A DNA stretch of 64,000 nucleotides from Ruegeria arenilitoris. Its GTDB lineage: Bacteria; Pseudomonadota; Alphaproteobacteria; Rhodobacterales; Rhodobacteraceae. Position numbers and translations under genes: made by a program. Position 1 is the stretch's first letter, and every line of letters starts with the position of its first letter. The stretch spans positions 1,054,001-1,118,000 of the forward strand of contig NZ_WPYP01000001.1 of NCBI RefSeq assembly GCF_013030985.1, in the 5' to 3' direction. Shown piece after piece: positions 42,882-51,990 of the stretch. Under the pieces are notes generated by a model, which made no database searches, was not told where the DNA came from, and saw only the letters and a list, made by a program, of their open reading frames with translations.

Positions 42882-43202
42882 ATGAGAGATTTCGTTGACG
42901 GCACTGCCTTTAACAATGAGCAAGGCAATCGTGCACGCAAACTTTTCGCGGCCGTTGTGTTGGCTGCACTTGATGACGCTATCGCCGATGACAAGAAATA
43001 CGGCAATGGCCCCGAACAGATCGCCCGCTGGGCACGTTCGCGCGATGGTCGCGAAGTGCTGTCCTGCGCGGGTATTGACCCGAACGAACGGGTTGTCAGC
43101 GGACTGATGGAGTTCGTTGGTCGTGGCGTGCGGACCTCGGTTGCGCTGTCGCGTGAAGAAAGCGAGCGCCGCAATGCCGCTCAGCAGGCAGAAGCCGCAT
43201 AA
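42882..43202 (+). CDS. Small conserved protein (DUF6280-like)
   Basis: A 106-residue soluble protein, mostly helical: RARKLFAAVVLAALDDAIADDK, then GNGPEQIARWARSRDGREVLSCAGIDPNERVV and a charged tail. I recognise it as a short family widespread in Rhodobacterales; the DUF number is from memory. GGAAG lies shortly before the ATG. The 218 bp between it and the divergent efp hold no other gene. The function is unknown. Confidence 0.75.
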   Translation: MRDFVDGTAFNNEQGNRARKLFAAVVLAALDDAIADDKKYGNGPEQIARWARSRDGREVLSCAGIDPNERVVSGLMEFVGRGVRTSVALSREESERRNAAQQAEAA

Positions 43203-43221
43203 ATCAAGCGACTTCTGAAGG

Positions 43222-43256
43222 AAAAAGCGCGCCTACGAACACCGGGGCGCGTTTTT
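43222..43256. terminator. Bidirectional terminator
   Basis: AAAAAGCGCGCC (43222-43233) pairs with GGCGCGTTTTT (43245-43255) with one bulged G. It lies between the convergent DUF6280-like gene and the next membrane-protein gene. Confidence 0.75.
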
Positions 43257-43266
43257 CTTTGCCCGG

Positions 43267-43836
43267 TCAAAAAAACAACAGCCATTGACGGGCCACCCAG
43301 ATTTCGGCCCCCAACAGGGCAGCAAAGAACAGTTTTGCGGTCAGGGACAAGCCCCTGCTCCACAGCACTACATAGGCCCCCGTGCAAACCGCGATTGAAA
43401 CCGGCGCGACCCAAAGGGCGTAATGAGTGCTGTCCCAATAGCTGACCGGGCTGTGAAAGACCCAATCGCTCAGCGGCCAGAATTGCGACCGTCCGTCACC
43501 CGCGTGCAGCAGGAAATCCATCGCCAGATGCAGAAGGCCAGCGGACGCAGCCACCGTCAGGAATTGCCACCGGCACCACAGGCCAACCCACAGCGCCAGC
43601 CCCCATAAGATGAACGAGTTGTCGATGGCAAATACCGTCTGCCAAGCGGGTGAAAAGTAAAGCTGGTCGAACACCACCTGCTCGGGAATGCCCAGCACGA
43701 ACAACGAAACGCCGGCCATCACGTACAGCGAAAGATCGGGCAGCAACGACCCCAGCACAGCCGCCGCCAGGATTCGCCCCCGCGCTGGCCGCGCAAAAGC
43801 GGCGGCACCGATCAAAAGATGCGCGGGCGTGTTCAT
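43267..43836 (-). CDS. Integral membrane protein, YdjM/DUF457-like
   Basis: A 189-residue protein with several hydrophobic segments. NTPAHLLIGAAAF at the start, LLPDLSLYV near residue 33, LLHLAMDFLLHAGD near 102 and DSTHYALW near 135 place His and Asp residues at membrane edges, as in the YdjM/DUF457 group annotated as putative membrane metal-dependent hydrolases. The activity is unproven for the whole group. It is divergent from cobQ with 60 bp between, too little for a riboswitch. Confidence 0.7.
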   Translation of the reverse strand: MNTPAHLLIGAAAFARPARGRILAAAVLGSLLPDLSLYVMAGVSLFVLGIPEQVVFDQLYFSPAWQTVFAIDNSFILWGLALWVGLWCRWQFLTVAASAGLLHLAMDFLLHAGDGRSQFWPLSDWVFHSPVSYWDSTHYALWVAPVSIAVCTGAYVVLWSRGLSLTAKLFFAALLGAEIWVARQWLLFF

Positions 43837-43896
43837 CCGGGCTTTCCCTTTGGGTTCAAATCAGGTCATTTGCGCGTCAACGTATAGGAGACGGCT

Positions 43897-45354
43897 ATGG
43901 TTCGTGCCATCATGATTCAGGGCACCGGCAGCAATGTCGGCAAATCGGTTTTGGTCGCCGGGCTGGCACGCGCCTATACGCGGCGCGGGCTGAAAGTGGC
44001 TCCGTTCAAGCCGCAGAACATGTCCAACAATGCCGCCGTAACCGAAAACGGGGGTGAGATTGGCCGCGCACAGGCCCTGCAGGCACGCGCTGCCATGCGT
44101 CCTACTCACACGGATATGAACCCGATCCTGTTGAAGCCGGAAACCGACACAGGTGCGCAGATCATCGTTCATGGCCAACGCGCGGGCACGATGAAGGCGG
44201 GCGATTACCGCAAGGACAAATCCAAGCTGCTGGGTGCCGCGTTGGAGAGCTTTGACCGGCTGTGCGACGACGCCGATCTGGTGCTGATCGAGGGTGCCGG
44301 CAGCCCGGCCGAGACCAATCTGCGCAAGGGTGACATCGCCAATATGGGCTTCGCCTGCGCGGCAAACGTGCCGGTCGTACTGGTCGGCGATATCCACCGC
44401 GGTGGCGTGATCGCTCAGATCGTAGGCACGCAGGCAGTTTTGGAGACCGGTGATCTGGAGATGATCCGTGGCTTTGCCGTCAATCGGTTCAAGGGGGATG
44501 TCTCGCTGTTCGACGAGGGGCGCGATGACATTGCCGCGCGCACCGGCTGGCCTTGTCTGGGCGTTGTACCGTGGTTCCACGACGCCTGGAAACTGCCTGC
44601 CGAGGATATGATGGACATCCGGTCCCACAGTGGCGGGGCCTGCAAGGTTGTCGTACCGCAGCTGGAACGCATGGCCAATTTCGACGATCTCGATCCGTTG
44701 TCCGCCGAGCCCGGTGTCACGGTCGAGATCGTCCCCGCCGGGCGCCCCCTGCCCGGCGATGCCGACCTCGTGCTGCTGCCCGGCAGCAAGTCCACAATCG
44801 GCGATCTGACCTATTTCCGGGCGCAGGGCTGGGATATCGACCTGTACGCCCATGTCCGCCGGGGCGGCCATGTGCTGGGCTTGTGCGGTGGCTATCAGAT
44901 GCTGGGCAAAACCATTGCCGATCCCGATGGCGTGGACGGCCGTCCGGGCACGGTTGAAGGGTTGGGGCTGCTGGATGTAACCACCACTATGGCTGGTGAA
45001 AAACAGGTCACTCTGCGCACGGCGCGAACCGTTCCCGAAAGCGAACCGGTCACCGGATATGAGATTCACATGGGCCGGACCGAAGGTCCCGATTGTGATC
45101 GCGCCTGGCTTGAGATTGAAAACCGCCCCGAAGGCGCTGCGGACCAGACCAGCCGCATTCGGGGCAGCTATCTGCACGGTATTTTCTCATCCGACACATT
45201 CCGCGCCCGCTATCTGGAACAGCTGGGCGCGACCTCGGACCTGTCATATGAGGATGGGGTTGAGGAAACGCTGGACGCGCTGGCGGACCATCTGGAACGG
45301 CACATGGATCTGGACCTCCTGCTGGACCTGGCCCGGCCGCCGAAACGGCCCTGA
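43897..45354 (+). CDS. cobQ: Cobyric acid synthase
   Basis: CobQ amidates four carboxylates of adenosyl-cobyrinic acid a,c-diamide using glutamine and ATP. The 485-residue protein has the BioD-like ATPase N-terminus (GTGSNVGKS, residues 9-17; FKPQNMSNN), the VGDIHRGG and [11 protein letters not shown] blocks, and a type 1-like amidotransferase domain with Cys330 in [10 protein letters not shown] and the histidine in [13 protein letters not shown] precedes the ATG. It stands apart from the main cob cluster by about 9 kb and ends three bases from the convergent PopZ-like gene. Confidence 0.97.
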   Translation: MVRAIMIQGTGSNVGKSVLVAGLARAYTRRGLKVAPFKPQNMSNNAAVTENGGEIGRAQALQARAAMRPTHTDMNPILLKPETDTGAQIIVHGQRAGTMKAGDYRKDKSKLLGAALESFDRLCDDADLVLIEGAGSPAETNLRKGDIANMGFACAANVPVVLVGDIHRGGVIAQIVGTQAVLETGDLEMIRGFAVNRFKGDVSLFDEGRDDIAARTGWPCLGVVPWFHDAWKLPAEDMMDIRSHSGGACKVVVPQLERMANFDDLDPLSAEPGVTVEIVPAGRPLPGDADLVLLPGSKSTIGDLTYFRAQGWDIDLYAHVRRGGHVLGLCGGYQMLGKTIADPDGVDGRPGTVEGLGLLDVTTTMAGEKQVTLRTARTVPESEPVTGYEIHMGRTEGPDCDRAWLEIENRPEGAADQTSRIRGSYLHGIFSSDTFRARYLEQLGATSDLSYEDGVEETLDALADHLERHMDLDLLLDLARPPKRP

Positions 45355-45357
45355 GGC

Positions 45358-46116
45358 CTAGTCCAGTTCCCGTTCGGCCAGAGCCCGGTAGATCTCGCGC
45401 CGCACCATCTTGCGGACATTGCGGGTGATGCGCTGGCCCAGAACGCCCTGCAGTTCTTCGCGAACCACCTGAGCGATCAGGTCACGCAACGCATCCTCGT
45501 TCATCGCCAAAGATGCGTCATTCACCTCCGGTTCAGCTGGCTGAGCCGGCGCGGCAGGGGACGATCCGGGATCGCGAATGAATGTCGCTTTGACGTCAGA
45601 CTGAGGTTGTTCTGGCGCAGTTTCCGATACACTGGAACTTTGCGAGACAATAAACTCGTCTTCAGCATGCCACTCCAAAATCTTGTTTGGCGTGCCGGAA
45701 TAGGCGTCATCGCTGTCTCCGTCCGGCTCCCACTGGTCCTCGGTGCGGGCAATCGCCGCTTCCAGCGCTTCGATCTTGGCGCTCAGGCTGCCGGCAAGGC
45801 CGTCCTCGTCCTCGGTCTCTGCGATTGCTTTCTGTTCGACGGCAGGTTCCGCATGTTTGACAATATCGCAAGCCCGCAGAAGCATCGGCTTGACGGAATC
45901 CTCGGCCTTATAGGCCGTCTCCTTCTTTTCAGGCTGAGGCTGCTTTGGCACCGCCGGTTCATTGACTCGCAACGCGTCAGTCAGAACCAGTCTGTTGGGC
46001 TTTCGTGCGATGGTCGGTGTTATCACACCCGACGCTTTTCGGTCATCTTCGCTGACCAGACGTTTAATCGAGGACAGGACGTCCTCGATTCCCGCTTTTA
46101 CGACTTTGTCCGTCAT
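45358..46116 (-). CDS. PopZ-like polar organising protein
   Basis: 252 residues with the three-part PopZ layout: a short N-terminal helix (IEDVLSSIKRLVSEDD, residues 10-25, very like the EEILASIRRIISEDD start of PopZ), a long acidic, Pro/Glu-rich disordered middle (about 30-205), and a C-terminal helical oligomerisation region (residues about 208-250: ALRDLIAQVVREELQG, then VRKMVRREIYRALAEREL). PopZ gathers chromosome and cell-cycle proteins at the pole in alphaproteobacteria. Family membership is inferred from these two ends. It lies directly downstream of tolC on the same strand. Confidence 0.7.
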   Translation of the reverse strand: MTDKVVKAGIEDVLSSIKRLVSEDDRKASGVITPTIARKPNRLVLTDALRVNEPAVPKQPQPEKKETAYKAEDSVKPMLLRACDIVKHAEPAVEQKAIAETEDEDGLAGSLSAKIEALEAAIARTEDQWEPDGDSDDAYSGTPNKILEWHAEDEFIVSQSSSVSETAPEQPQSDVKATFIRDPGSSPAAPAQPAEPEVNDASLAMNEDALRDLIAQVVREELQGVLGQRITRNVRKMVRREIYRALAERELD

Positions 46117-46190
46117 TGTTCTCTACCGCTCTATCCTCAGGATCGAGTGTAGCCAAACAAACCGAACCTCACAACAGGTAGTATTGGCCC

Positions 46191-47609
46191 TTAGTCGCGA
46201 CGCAACGCTTTGAGAACGCGATCCAGGTCCTTGCTCTGCCTGCTGATCTGGGCCGGAGCCTTCTTCACCAGGTTGTAGTAGAGCGTCGGATCATAGATCT
46301 GAACGGCCAGACCCAAGCGTTCCGCTGTCAGCAGACCCTGTGCCTGCAGCAGCTGATACGCCGCGCGAGACCGTTCTGTGCGCGATGCAACCTCGGCCAA
46401 TTGCGCGTCCAGCAGGTCCTGCTGGGCGTTCAGCACGTCCAGAGTTGTCCGCGCGCCCAGTGTTGCCTCTTCCCGGATACCGTCAAACGCAACCTGCGAG
46501 GCGCGGACCCGTTCGGTCGATGCCCTCAGGCTGGCCGTCGCGGCCTGGAATGCAGCATAGGCGTCGGCGACACCTTGGGTGATGTCTTTCTGCACGTTCA
46601 ACAGGTTGGCACGCGACGCGTCCCGCGTAGCCATTGCCCGGCGTACCGTGGCTGCCAGACGACCACCCGCATAAATCGGCTGTTCGAAGCGCAGTGCGAT
46701 GGTTGCATCTTCGAGGCTGTCATCGTTGTCATAGCTCTCGCGGATACCTGCGTCGGCGTTCAGCCTGACATTCGGACCCAGATTGGCACGCTGCTGCTGC
46801 ACGAACAGATCAAGCGCACGCACCTGATGCTGCGCTGCCTGGATGGCCGGGTGGTTGCGCTGCGCGAGGCTGACGGCCTCGGCTTCGGACCGTGGCAGAT
46901 TCGGCAGGCTCGGCTGTCCGGCTGTGCGCCCGGGACCTTTACCGACGGCGTTGACATATTCCGCCTGCGCAATGCTCAGGTTACCACGCGCAACGGCGAG
47001 GTCCGCTTGCGAGCTTGCCAGCTGTGCCTCGGACAGTGCGACGTCCGTCCGGGTCACCTCACCTACATCGAAGCGGTCCTGCGAGGCCCGCAGTTCCTCG
47101 GCCGACACATCGACGTTGTTCAGGCGAATCTGCACGGTCTCTTCCTGCAAAAGAACACCCAGATAGGCGTTCAGGCCGCGGAACAGGACCTGCTGTTCGA
47201 CATCCAGCAGGGTCTGACGCGTTGCCAGAACCGTTTCCTGCGCCGATTGCTTGCCCAAGACCGAGAAGCCGCCGTCATAGATCAGCTGGCTCAGCGTGAG
47301 ACCGGTGAAAAAGTTGGCTGGTTCATTCCTGACCACGCCAACATCCGTTGAGGACCGCGTATAGTCCTGGCTGACTTCGACCGCCCAGTTAATGATTGGG
47401 CGAAGCGCCGAAAGCGCGATCGCTACATCTTCATCAGCCGCACGTAGCAACGCGCGGTTCTGTTCCAGCAAGCCGCTGGTGTTATAAGCCCCGATAAACG
47501 CGTCGGTCAGGTTGTCCGCCCAAACCGCACGTCCCGGCAAGGCACTCAGCGCGATTCCCGCTGTTAGTGCCAATGCCTTTACAAACTTCCCCCCCGTCCG
47601 TGAACGCAT
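46191..47609 (-). CDS. tolC: TolC-family outer membrane efflux channel
   Basis: A 472-residue outer membrane factor with signal peptide (residues 1-31, ending AVWA). Two internally similar TolC repeats are visible, with long heptad-rich helices (EELRASQDRFDVGEVTRTDV near 165 and VQKDITQGVADAYAAFQ near 345, followed by TLGARTTLDVLNAQQDLLDAQL). It forms the exit duct for RND, ABC or type I export systems; the partner is not local. The upstream PCMT-like gene and downstream PopZ-like gene are on the same strand. Confidence 0.95.
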   Translation of the reverse strand: MRSRTGGKFVKALALTAGIALSALPGRAVWADNLTDAFIGAYNTSGLLEQNRALLRAADEDVAIALSALRPIINWAVEVSQDYTRSSTDVGVVRNEPANFFTGLTLSQLIYDGGFSVLGKQSAQETVLATRQTLLDVEQQVLFRGLNAYLGVLLQEETVQIRLNNVDVSAEELRASQDRFDVGEVTRTDVALSEAQLASSQADLAVARGNLSIAQAEYVNAVGKGPGRTAGQPSLPNLPRSEAEAVSLAQRNHPAIQAAQHQVRALDLFVQQQRANLGPNVRLNADAGIRESYDNDDSLEDATIALRFEQPIYAGGRLAATVRRAMATRDASRANLLNVQKDITQGVADAYAAFQAATASLRASTERVRASQVAFDGIREEATLGARTTLDVLNAQQDLLDAQLAEVASRTERSRAAYQLLQAQGLLTAERLGLAVQIYDPTLYYNLVKKAPAQISRQSKDLDRVLKALRRD

Positions 47610-47705
47610 AACGAAATCCTTCTCAAACCAAAATTACGCTGCCCTGAGTGCAGTTTGCGCGTTTGTTTTCAACTAATCAAGGCAACAGAATAATATGAGA
47701 AGGAA

Positions 47706-48371
47706 TTATAGCGAAAATGCACACTCTGCGCAAAAGGCTTGTAAAACCGGGGCGTTGGCATTGAAGGCATGACGCCAGGTCACCCGCCCGCTGGATTTGT
47801 GCCCAATCCGGACTGTGCCAAGCTCTCCTTCCACGAAAAGGCAGGCAATGCGGCCGTGGTCCTTGAGCTGCGCGATCAGCGCCTCGGGCACCTGCTCGAC
47901 CCCGCCCTGAATCATGATGACGTCATAGGGGCCATGCTCGGTCGCGCCCTGCTCCAGCGGGCCGACATGCACGATCGCGTTGTCGGCCTCTGCCTCCATC
48001 AGGATCGTCTGCGCTTCGGCGGCGAGGGCTTCGTCCTCTTCAACGGCCACCACCAGCTGCGCCATGCGCGCCGCAATAGCGGTGGAATATCCCATCGCGG
48101 GGGCGATATCCAAAACAACTTCGTCATTCGAGATGTTCAGCACGTCCAGCATCTTGGCCAGGGTCCGGGGTTCCAGCAGGCAGCGCCCGTTCCCCAGATC
48201 GATCACGCCTTCGGCGTAGGCTGCCTCGCGCTGAGAATCTGGCACAAAGTTCTCTCTCTGGACGGTCAACATGGCGTCAATGATAGGGAATTTCGTGACA
48301 TCCGAGGGTCGGACCTGCGTATCAACCATCGTGCGGCGCCGGGTTGCGAAATCTGTCATTGGATCGCTCAT
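47706..48371 (-). CDS. Protein-L-isoaspartate O-methyltransferase family protein
   Basis: About 221 residues. FATRRRTMVDTQVRPSDV at the start, RENFVPDSQREAAYAEG, then the SAM motif VLDIAPAMGYSTAIAARM and IMIQGGVEQVPEALIAQLKDHGRIACL follow the PCMT layout. True Pcm repairs isoaspartyl residues; the SAM motif here has APAMGY where G-x-G-x-G is common, so it may be a divergent relative, often found beside tolC in this group. The ATG at 48371 is preferred; the frame is open to 48560 without family similarity. Confidence 0.85.
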   Translation of the reverse strand: MSDPMTDFATRRRTMVDTQVRPSDVTKFPIIDAMLTVQRENFVPDSQREAAYAEGVIDLGNGRCLLEPRTLAKMLDVLNISNDEVVLDIAPAMGYSTAIAARMAQLVVAVEEDEALAAEAQTILMEAEADNAIVHVGPLEQGATEHGPYDVIMIQGGVEQVPEALIAQLKDHGRIACLFVEGELGTVRIGHKSSGRVTWRHAFNANAPVLQAFCAECAFSL

Positions 48372-48586
48372 GTTAGTCCCAAGTATGTCCGGCTTGTGCC
48401 ATATCCAGACGAAACCGGCAACGGCTGTTGCGTTAAAGTTTGGCTGGATCGCAGGAACTTGGTGTCGCACCGCGTCAGGTCCCTGCTCACGGGAACGGAT
48501 TTTTCTAATCAACCCACTGGACGCCCCTGACGAAAGGTGGTAAAACGCCGGCCACACCACAGCAAGTATTTGATTTTACTTGAAAA

Positions 48587-48660
48587 GGCGAGTTGGCGGA
48601 GTGGTGACGCAGCGGATTGCAAATCCGTGTACACCGGTTCGATTCCGGTACTCGCCTCCA
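48587..48660 (+). tRNA. tRNA-Cys (GCA)
   Basis: A 74-base tRNA: acceptor GGCGAGT pairs with ACTCGCC, discriminator T and encoded CCA at 48658-48660, anticodon GCA at 48619-48621 in GGATT-GCA-AATCC, and a GGTTCGATTCC T-arm. All arms pair properly. Confidence 0.97.
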
Positions 48661-48967
48661 AGCTCTCTCAGAAATCGATAGCATCGTGCGTGCAAAGGTT
48701 TTTAGGGCTCGCTTAGTGTGGCTCTGCTCTTACTTATTTTTTACCGCATTCAGGTATCCGGGTAACTTAGTGGGCCGGAATTCGCACCACGGATGCGGTC
48801 AAGCATCCCAACGTTTTTTGTTCAGCGCAGCGCCGCTTTCACCCCAACCGCTTGCGGCCAAGTGGGAAATATAATGTCCCCACGGGGGTTGAAAACGAAA
48901 CTTCATGACAATGCAGCCGGGATGAATTAGGTGTTTATTCAAGAAAAGTAAAAGTTCTGGGCGTATT
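48661..48967. other. Non-coding stretch after tRNA-Cys
   Basis: 307 bases without a credible ORF. It holds T-rich runs (TTATTTTTTACC, CGTTTTTTG) that may end the tRNA transcript and should include the promoter of the SLC13 gene, but no box or repeat stands out. No integrase or att duplication of the tRNA 3' end was seen. Confidence 0.6.
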
Positions 48968-50851
48968 GTGGAACACATATCCTTTACCTTCGAGATGGGG
49001 GTCGTCTGTGCCCTTCTCGCTTTCACCGTTTTCCTGTTCGTGTCCGAGGTCGTCAGAATCGACCTTTCCGCCATATTGGTTCTGGTACTCGTCGGCCTGC
49101 TCAGCTACGCACCCGGACTCGAAAATCTGGCGGATGTCCCACGGCTGTTTGATGGGTTCGCTTCCAATGCGGTCATCTCGATCATCGCGGTCATGATTGT
49201 CGGCGCAGGCCTGGACAAAACCGGCATCATGAACAAGGTTGCGGCCATCATTCTGAAATACGGTGGCAAGTCGGAAAACCGTGTGCTGCCGATCATTTCC
49301 GGAACCGTTGGCGTTATTTCGTCGTTCATGCAAAACGTCGGCGCTGCCGCATTGTTCCTGCCGGTTGTCAGCCGCATATCCTCGAGATCCGGAATTCCGC
49401 TGTCGCGCCTGCTTATGCCGATGGGGTTTTGCGCCATTCTTGGCGGAACGATGACGATGGTCGGATCATCCCCGCTGATCTTGCTCAACGACCTGATCCA
49501 AACAGCGAATGACGGCTTACCCGACTCTCAGAAAATGCAACCTTTCGGTCTGTTCTCGGTAACACCGATTGGGGCGGTACTGATCCTCACAGGCATCGGA
49601 TATTTTTTGTTGCTGGGGCGCTGGGTTCTGCCCGCAGCCGAAGGGGAAGACAATACGGGCACCGGTCAGGGAACTCAGGAGTACCTGCAGCGAGTCTACG
49701 GGCTAAAGGCGGATGTGTTCGAAGTTGTCGTGCCTGCGGACAGCCCGTTGGTGGGGCAGATTCTTGCCGAGATCAACCACGAGAACCACCTCTACATCAT
49801 TTCAACTTTCTACCGCGGCAAAACCTCGATGGTTCAGGTTCTGACCGCGGAAATCGCGGCTCCGTGTCGGCTGGCTATTGTCGGACGAGGTTGGGAAGTC
49901 GAGCAGTTTGCAAAAAAGTTCGGTTTGACCGTTCTTCCTGATCTCGATGTTTTCGTTGAAGAGTTCGCGCCCACCAATGCAGGCGTCGCCGAAGTGGTCA
50001 TCACTCCGGACAGCAAATTGATTGGAAAGTGTCCGCGTGAGCTTTTGTTCCGCAAGACTTACGGCATGTCGCTTCTTGCCATTCACCGTGGAGAGGAAAC
50101 GCTCAGCCATGTAGAGACGGAAGATCACAAGTCCACTCAGATTGGGCTGGAAAAGTTCCACGCAGGTGACATGCTTGTCGCGCATACCCGATGGGACAAC
50201 CTGATGCGGATCACACGCGATCCGGATTTCGTTGTCGTAACCTCCGATTTTCCGCAGAACGAGCTGAGACCGCAGAAAGTCGGGTGGGCTCTGGCCTTTT
50301 TCGCGATTTCACTGTCCTTGATCCTGTTTACGGACGTGCGTCTTTCGCTGTGTCTTCTTACCGGGGCGGCGGGTATGATGTTAACCCGCGTGCTCAGTGT
50401 GGATGAAGCATATCGCGCTGTGGGATGGAACACGGTTTTCTTACTTGCCTGCCTCATACCTTTGGGACAGGCCGTGCAAAACACCGGCACAGCCGCATGG
50501 ATCGCGCAGCAGATCATGGTCATTCTGGACGGTTGGCCGCTTTGGTCGCTTCAAACCGGCATAGCCATTCTGGCAACTGCCTTTTCATTGGTCATGTCGA
50601 ATGTTGGTGCCACGGTCCTGCTCGTGCCACTGGCCGTATCAATTGCGGTTGCGGCAGGCGGAAACCCAGCTGTCTTTGCTCTTACGGTTGCCATCTCCAC
50701 CTCGAACAGTTTCATAATCCCGACCCATCAGGTCAACGCGTTGATCATGGGCCCGGCAGGTTACAAGGTCATGGATTTCGTACGCTCAGGCGGCATCATG
50801 ACCATTCTGTTCCTGGTCGTTTCGCTGGTGATGATCAACGTATTGTATTAG
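48968..50851 (+). CDS. SLC13-family transporter with RCK_C (TrkA-C) domains
   Basis: 627 residues: an N-terminal membrane block (about 1-220) with the conserved SFMQNVGAAALFLPVV and GGTMTMVGSSPLILLN hairpins, a cytosolic insert of about 200 residues with two TrkA-C/RCK_C-like domains (VVVPADSPLVGQILAEI and VVITPDSKLIGKCPREL), and a second membrane block with SNVGATVLLVPLAVSIAVAAGGNP and SNSFIIPTHQVNALIMGP. This is the layout of SLC13-like anion (sulfate or dicarboxylate) symporters. The start is GTG at 48968. The substrate is unknown. Confidence 0.9.
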   Translation: MEHISFTFEMGVVCALLAFTVFLFVSEVVRIDLSAILVLVLVGLLSYAPGLENLADVPRLFDGFASNAVISIIAVMIVGAGLDKTGIMNKVAAIILKYGGKSENRVLPIISGTVGVISSFMQNVGAAALFLPVVSRISSRSGIPLSRLLMPMGFCAILGGTMTMVGSSPLILLNDLIQTANDGLPDSQKMQPFGLFSVTPIGAVLILTGIGYFLLLGRWVLPAAEGEDNTGTGQGTQEYLQRVYGLKADVFEVVVPADSPLVGQILAEINHENHLYIISTFYRGKTSMVQVLTAEIAAPCRLAIVGRGWEVEQFAKKFGLTVLPDLDVFVEEFAPTNAGVAEVVITPDSKLIGKCPRELLFRKTYGMSLLAIHRGEETLSHVETEDHKSTQIGLEKFHAGDMLVAHTRWDNLMRITRDPDFVVVTSDFPQNELRPQKVGWALAFFAISLSLILFTDVRLSLCLLTGAAGMMLTRVLSVDEAYRAVGWNTVFLLACLIPLGQAVQNTGTAAWIAQQIMVILDGWPLWSLQTGIAILATAFSLVMSNVGATVLLVPLAVSIAVAAGGNPAVFALTVAISTSNSFIIPTHQVNALIMGPAGYKVMDFVRSGGIMTILFLVVSLVMINVLY

Positions 50852-50930
50852 CGCGACAATCGGGGCGGCTTTTTTGGACCGGCGCGCCCCGACTACCAAA
50901 CACTTTGCGGTAGAAAGCTCGGGCTGGCCC

Positions 50931-51887
50931 TTAGGCCGCACCCCGGCCTTGCGGAACAACCTCGTACCCCGGCTCTTCCGGTTCATCATCGGCCATTTCA
51001 GTTGGAAAACCGGGGGCAGTGATGTCCAGACCTGTCGCCTCTTCCAGACGTTTGATGATATTTGGCGACAGCTCGCGATCTCCATACCGGGCAATACCAT
51101 CTTCAAAGATCTTGATCATCACCGGGTTCATCTCCAGTGGTACCCCGGCGCGATCGGCAACCTCCTGAAACAGACCGATATCCTTTTTCACCAAATCCAT
51201 GGTGAAGGAAATATCACGCGAGCCGTTTAGTATGACCTGGCTTTCCGTTTCATGCACAAAGGATGTGCCGGACGAGATTTTTATCGCCTCGTACGTTGTG
51301 TTCAAATCCATTCCCGCCGCCTTTGCCGTAACCAGCGCCTCGGCGCAGGTAATCAAGTTGGCGGTCGCAAGATAGTTGGTCATCACCTTCAAGACCGAGG
51401 CCGAACCTAGGTCGCCTGTATGCAGTACGCGCCGCCCCATCGTGGTCAGAAACGGCAGAATTCGCTCAAAGGTCTCGCGATCACATCCTGCGAAAATCGA
51501 GATATTGCCTGTTGCCGCGCGATGGCAACCGCCCGAAACAGGGCAGTCGACCGCTGCGCCGCCGCGTTCTATCACTTCTGCGCCAAGGCGTTTGACTTCG
51601 GCCTCATCCGTGGTCGACATCTCCATCCAGATTTTGCCCGGCGCGACCTCGGGCAGCATCTGCTGCATTACGGCATCCGAGGCCGCGGGGGACGGCAAAC
51701 AGGTGATGACCGCATCGCATTCCCGCATCATCTGGGCAGGGTTTTCGGCCGCTTTCGCGCCTTGGGCCACGAATTCGGCCACCAGATCGGGGTTGAGGTC
51801 GTGAACCGTCAGATCAATTCCGTTGCGCAGCAGCGAGCCCGACAGCTTGCCGCCGACATTTCCCAAACCGATAAATCCGACTTTCAT
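50931..51887 (-). CDS. 3-hydroxyisobutyrate dehydrogenase-like NAD(P)-dependent oxidoreductase
   Basis: A 318-residue beta-hydroxyacid dehydrogenase: Rossmann motif GFIGLGNVGG (residues 4-13), CLPSPAASDAV, substrate-binding VDCPVSGGCHRAATG (about 114-128) and catalytic Lys in SASVLKVMTNYL (about 170). A Pro/Glu-rich tail of about 30 residues extends beyond the usual length. GGGAGGG lies just before the ATG at 51887, so the longer frame to 52148 is rejected. It is divergent from a LysR gene that probably controls it. The substrate could be a short hydroxyacid. Confidence 0.92.
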   Translation of the reverse strand: MKVGFIGLGNVGGKLSGSLLRNGIDLTVHDLNPDLVAEFVAQGAKAAENPAQMMRECDAVITCLPSPAASDAVMQQMLPEVAPGKIWMEMSTTDEAEVKRLGAEVIERGGAAVDCPVSGGCHRAATGNISIFAGCDRETFERILPFLTTMGRRVLHTGDLGSASVLKVMTNYLATANLITCAEALVTAKAAGMDLNTTYEAIKISSGTSFVHETESQVILNGSRDISFTMDLVKKDIGLFQEVADRAGVPLEMNPVMIKIFEDGIARYGDRELSPNIIKRLEEATGLDITAPGFPTEMADDEPEEPGYEVVPQGRGAA

Positions 51888-51990
51888 TTTACCCTCCCGA
51901 AGGTCGCTGTTTGCGCCGAGTAAACCTGTTGCCTGTCGGAAACAAAAATGAATAATAAGGACAGTTATGGGCAATTTTTTTTGGTGGTAG

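Noticed and set aside
43837..43896. Possible B12 riboswitch before cobQ
   Set aside because: Only 60 bp separate cobQ from the divergent gene and no aptamer block is present.
43861..45177. 438-residue open frame antisense to cobQ
   Set aside because: cobQ on the other strand has full family motifs; the antisense translation shows no domain and is a by-product of GC-rich codon use.
48587..48967. Integrated element at tRNA-Cys
   Set aside because: No duplicate of the tRNA 3' end and no integrase were found nearby.
50860..50892. Terminator between the SLC13 and dehydrogenase genes
   Set aside because: TCGGGGCG and CGCCCCGA pair, but the 17-base loop with an internal T run makes a functional hairpin doubtful.
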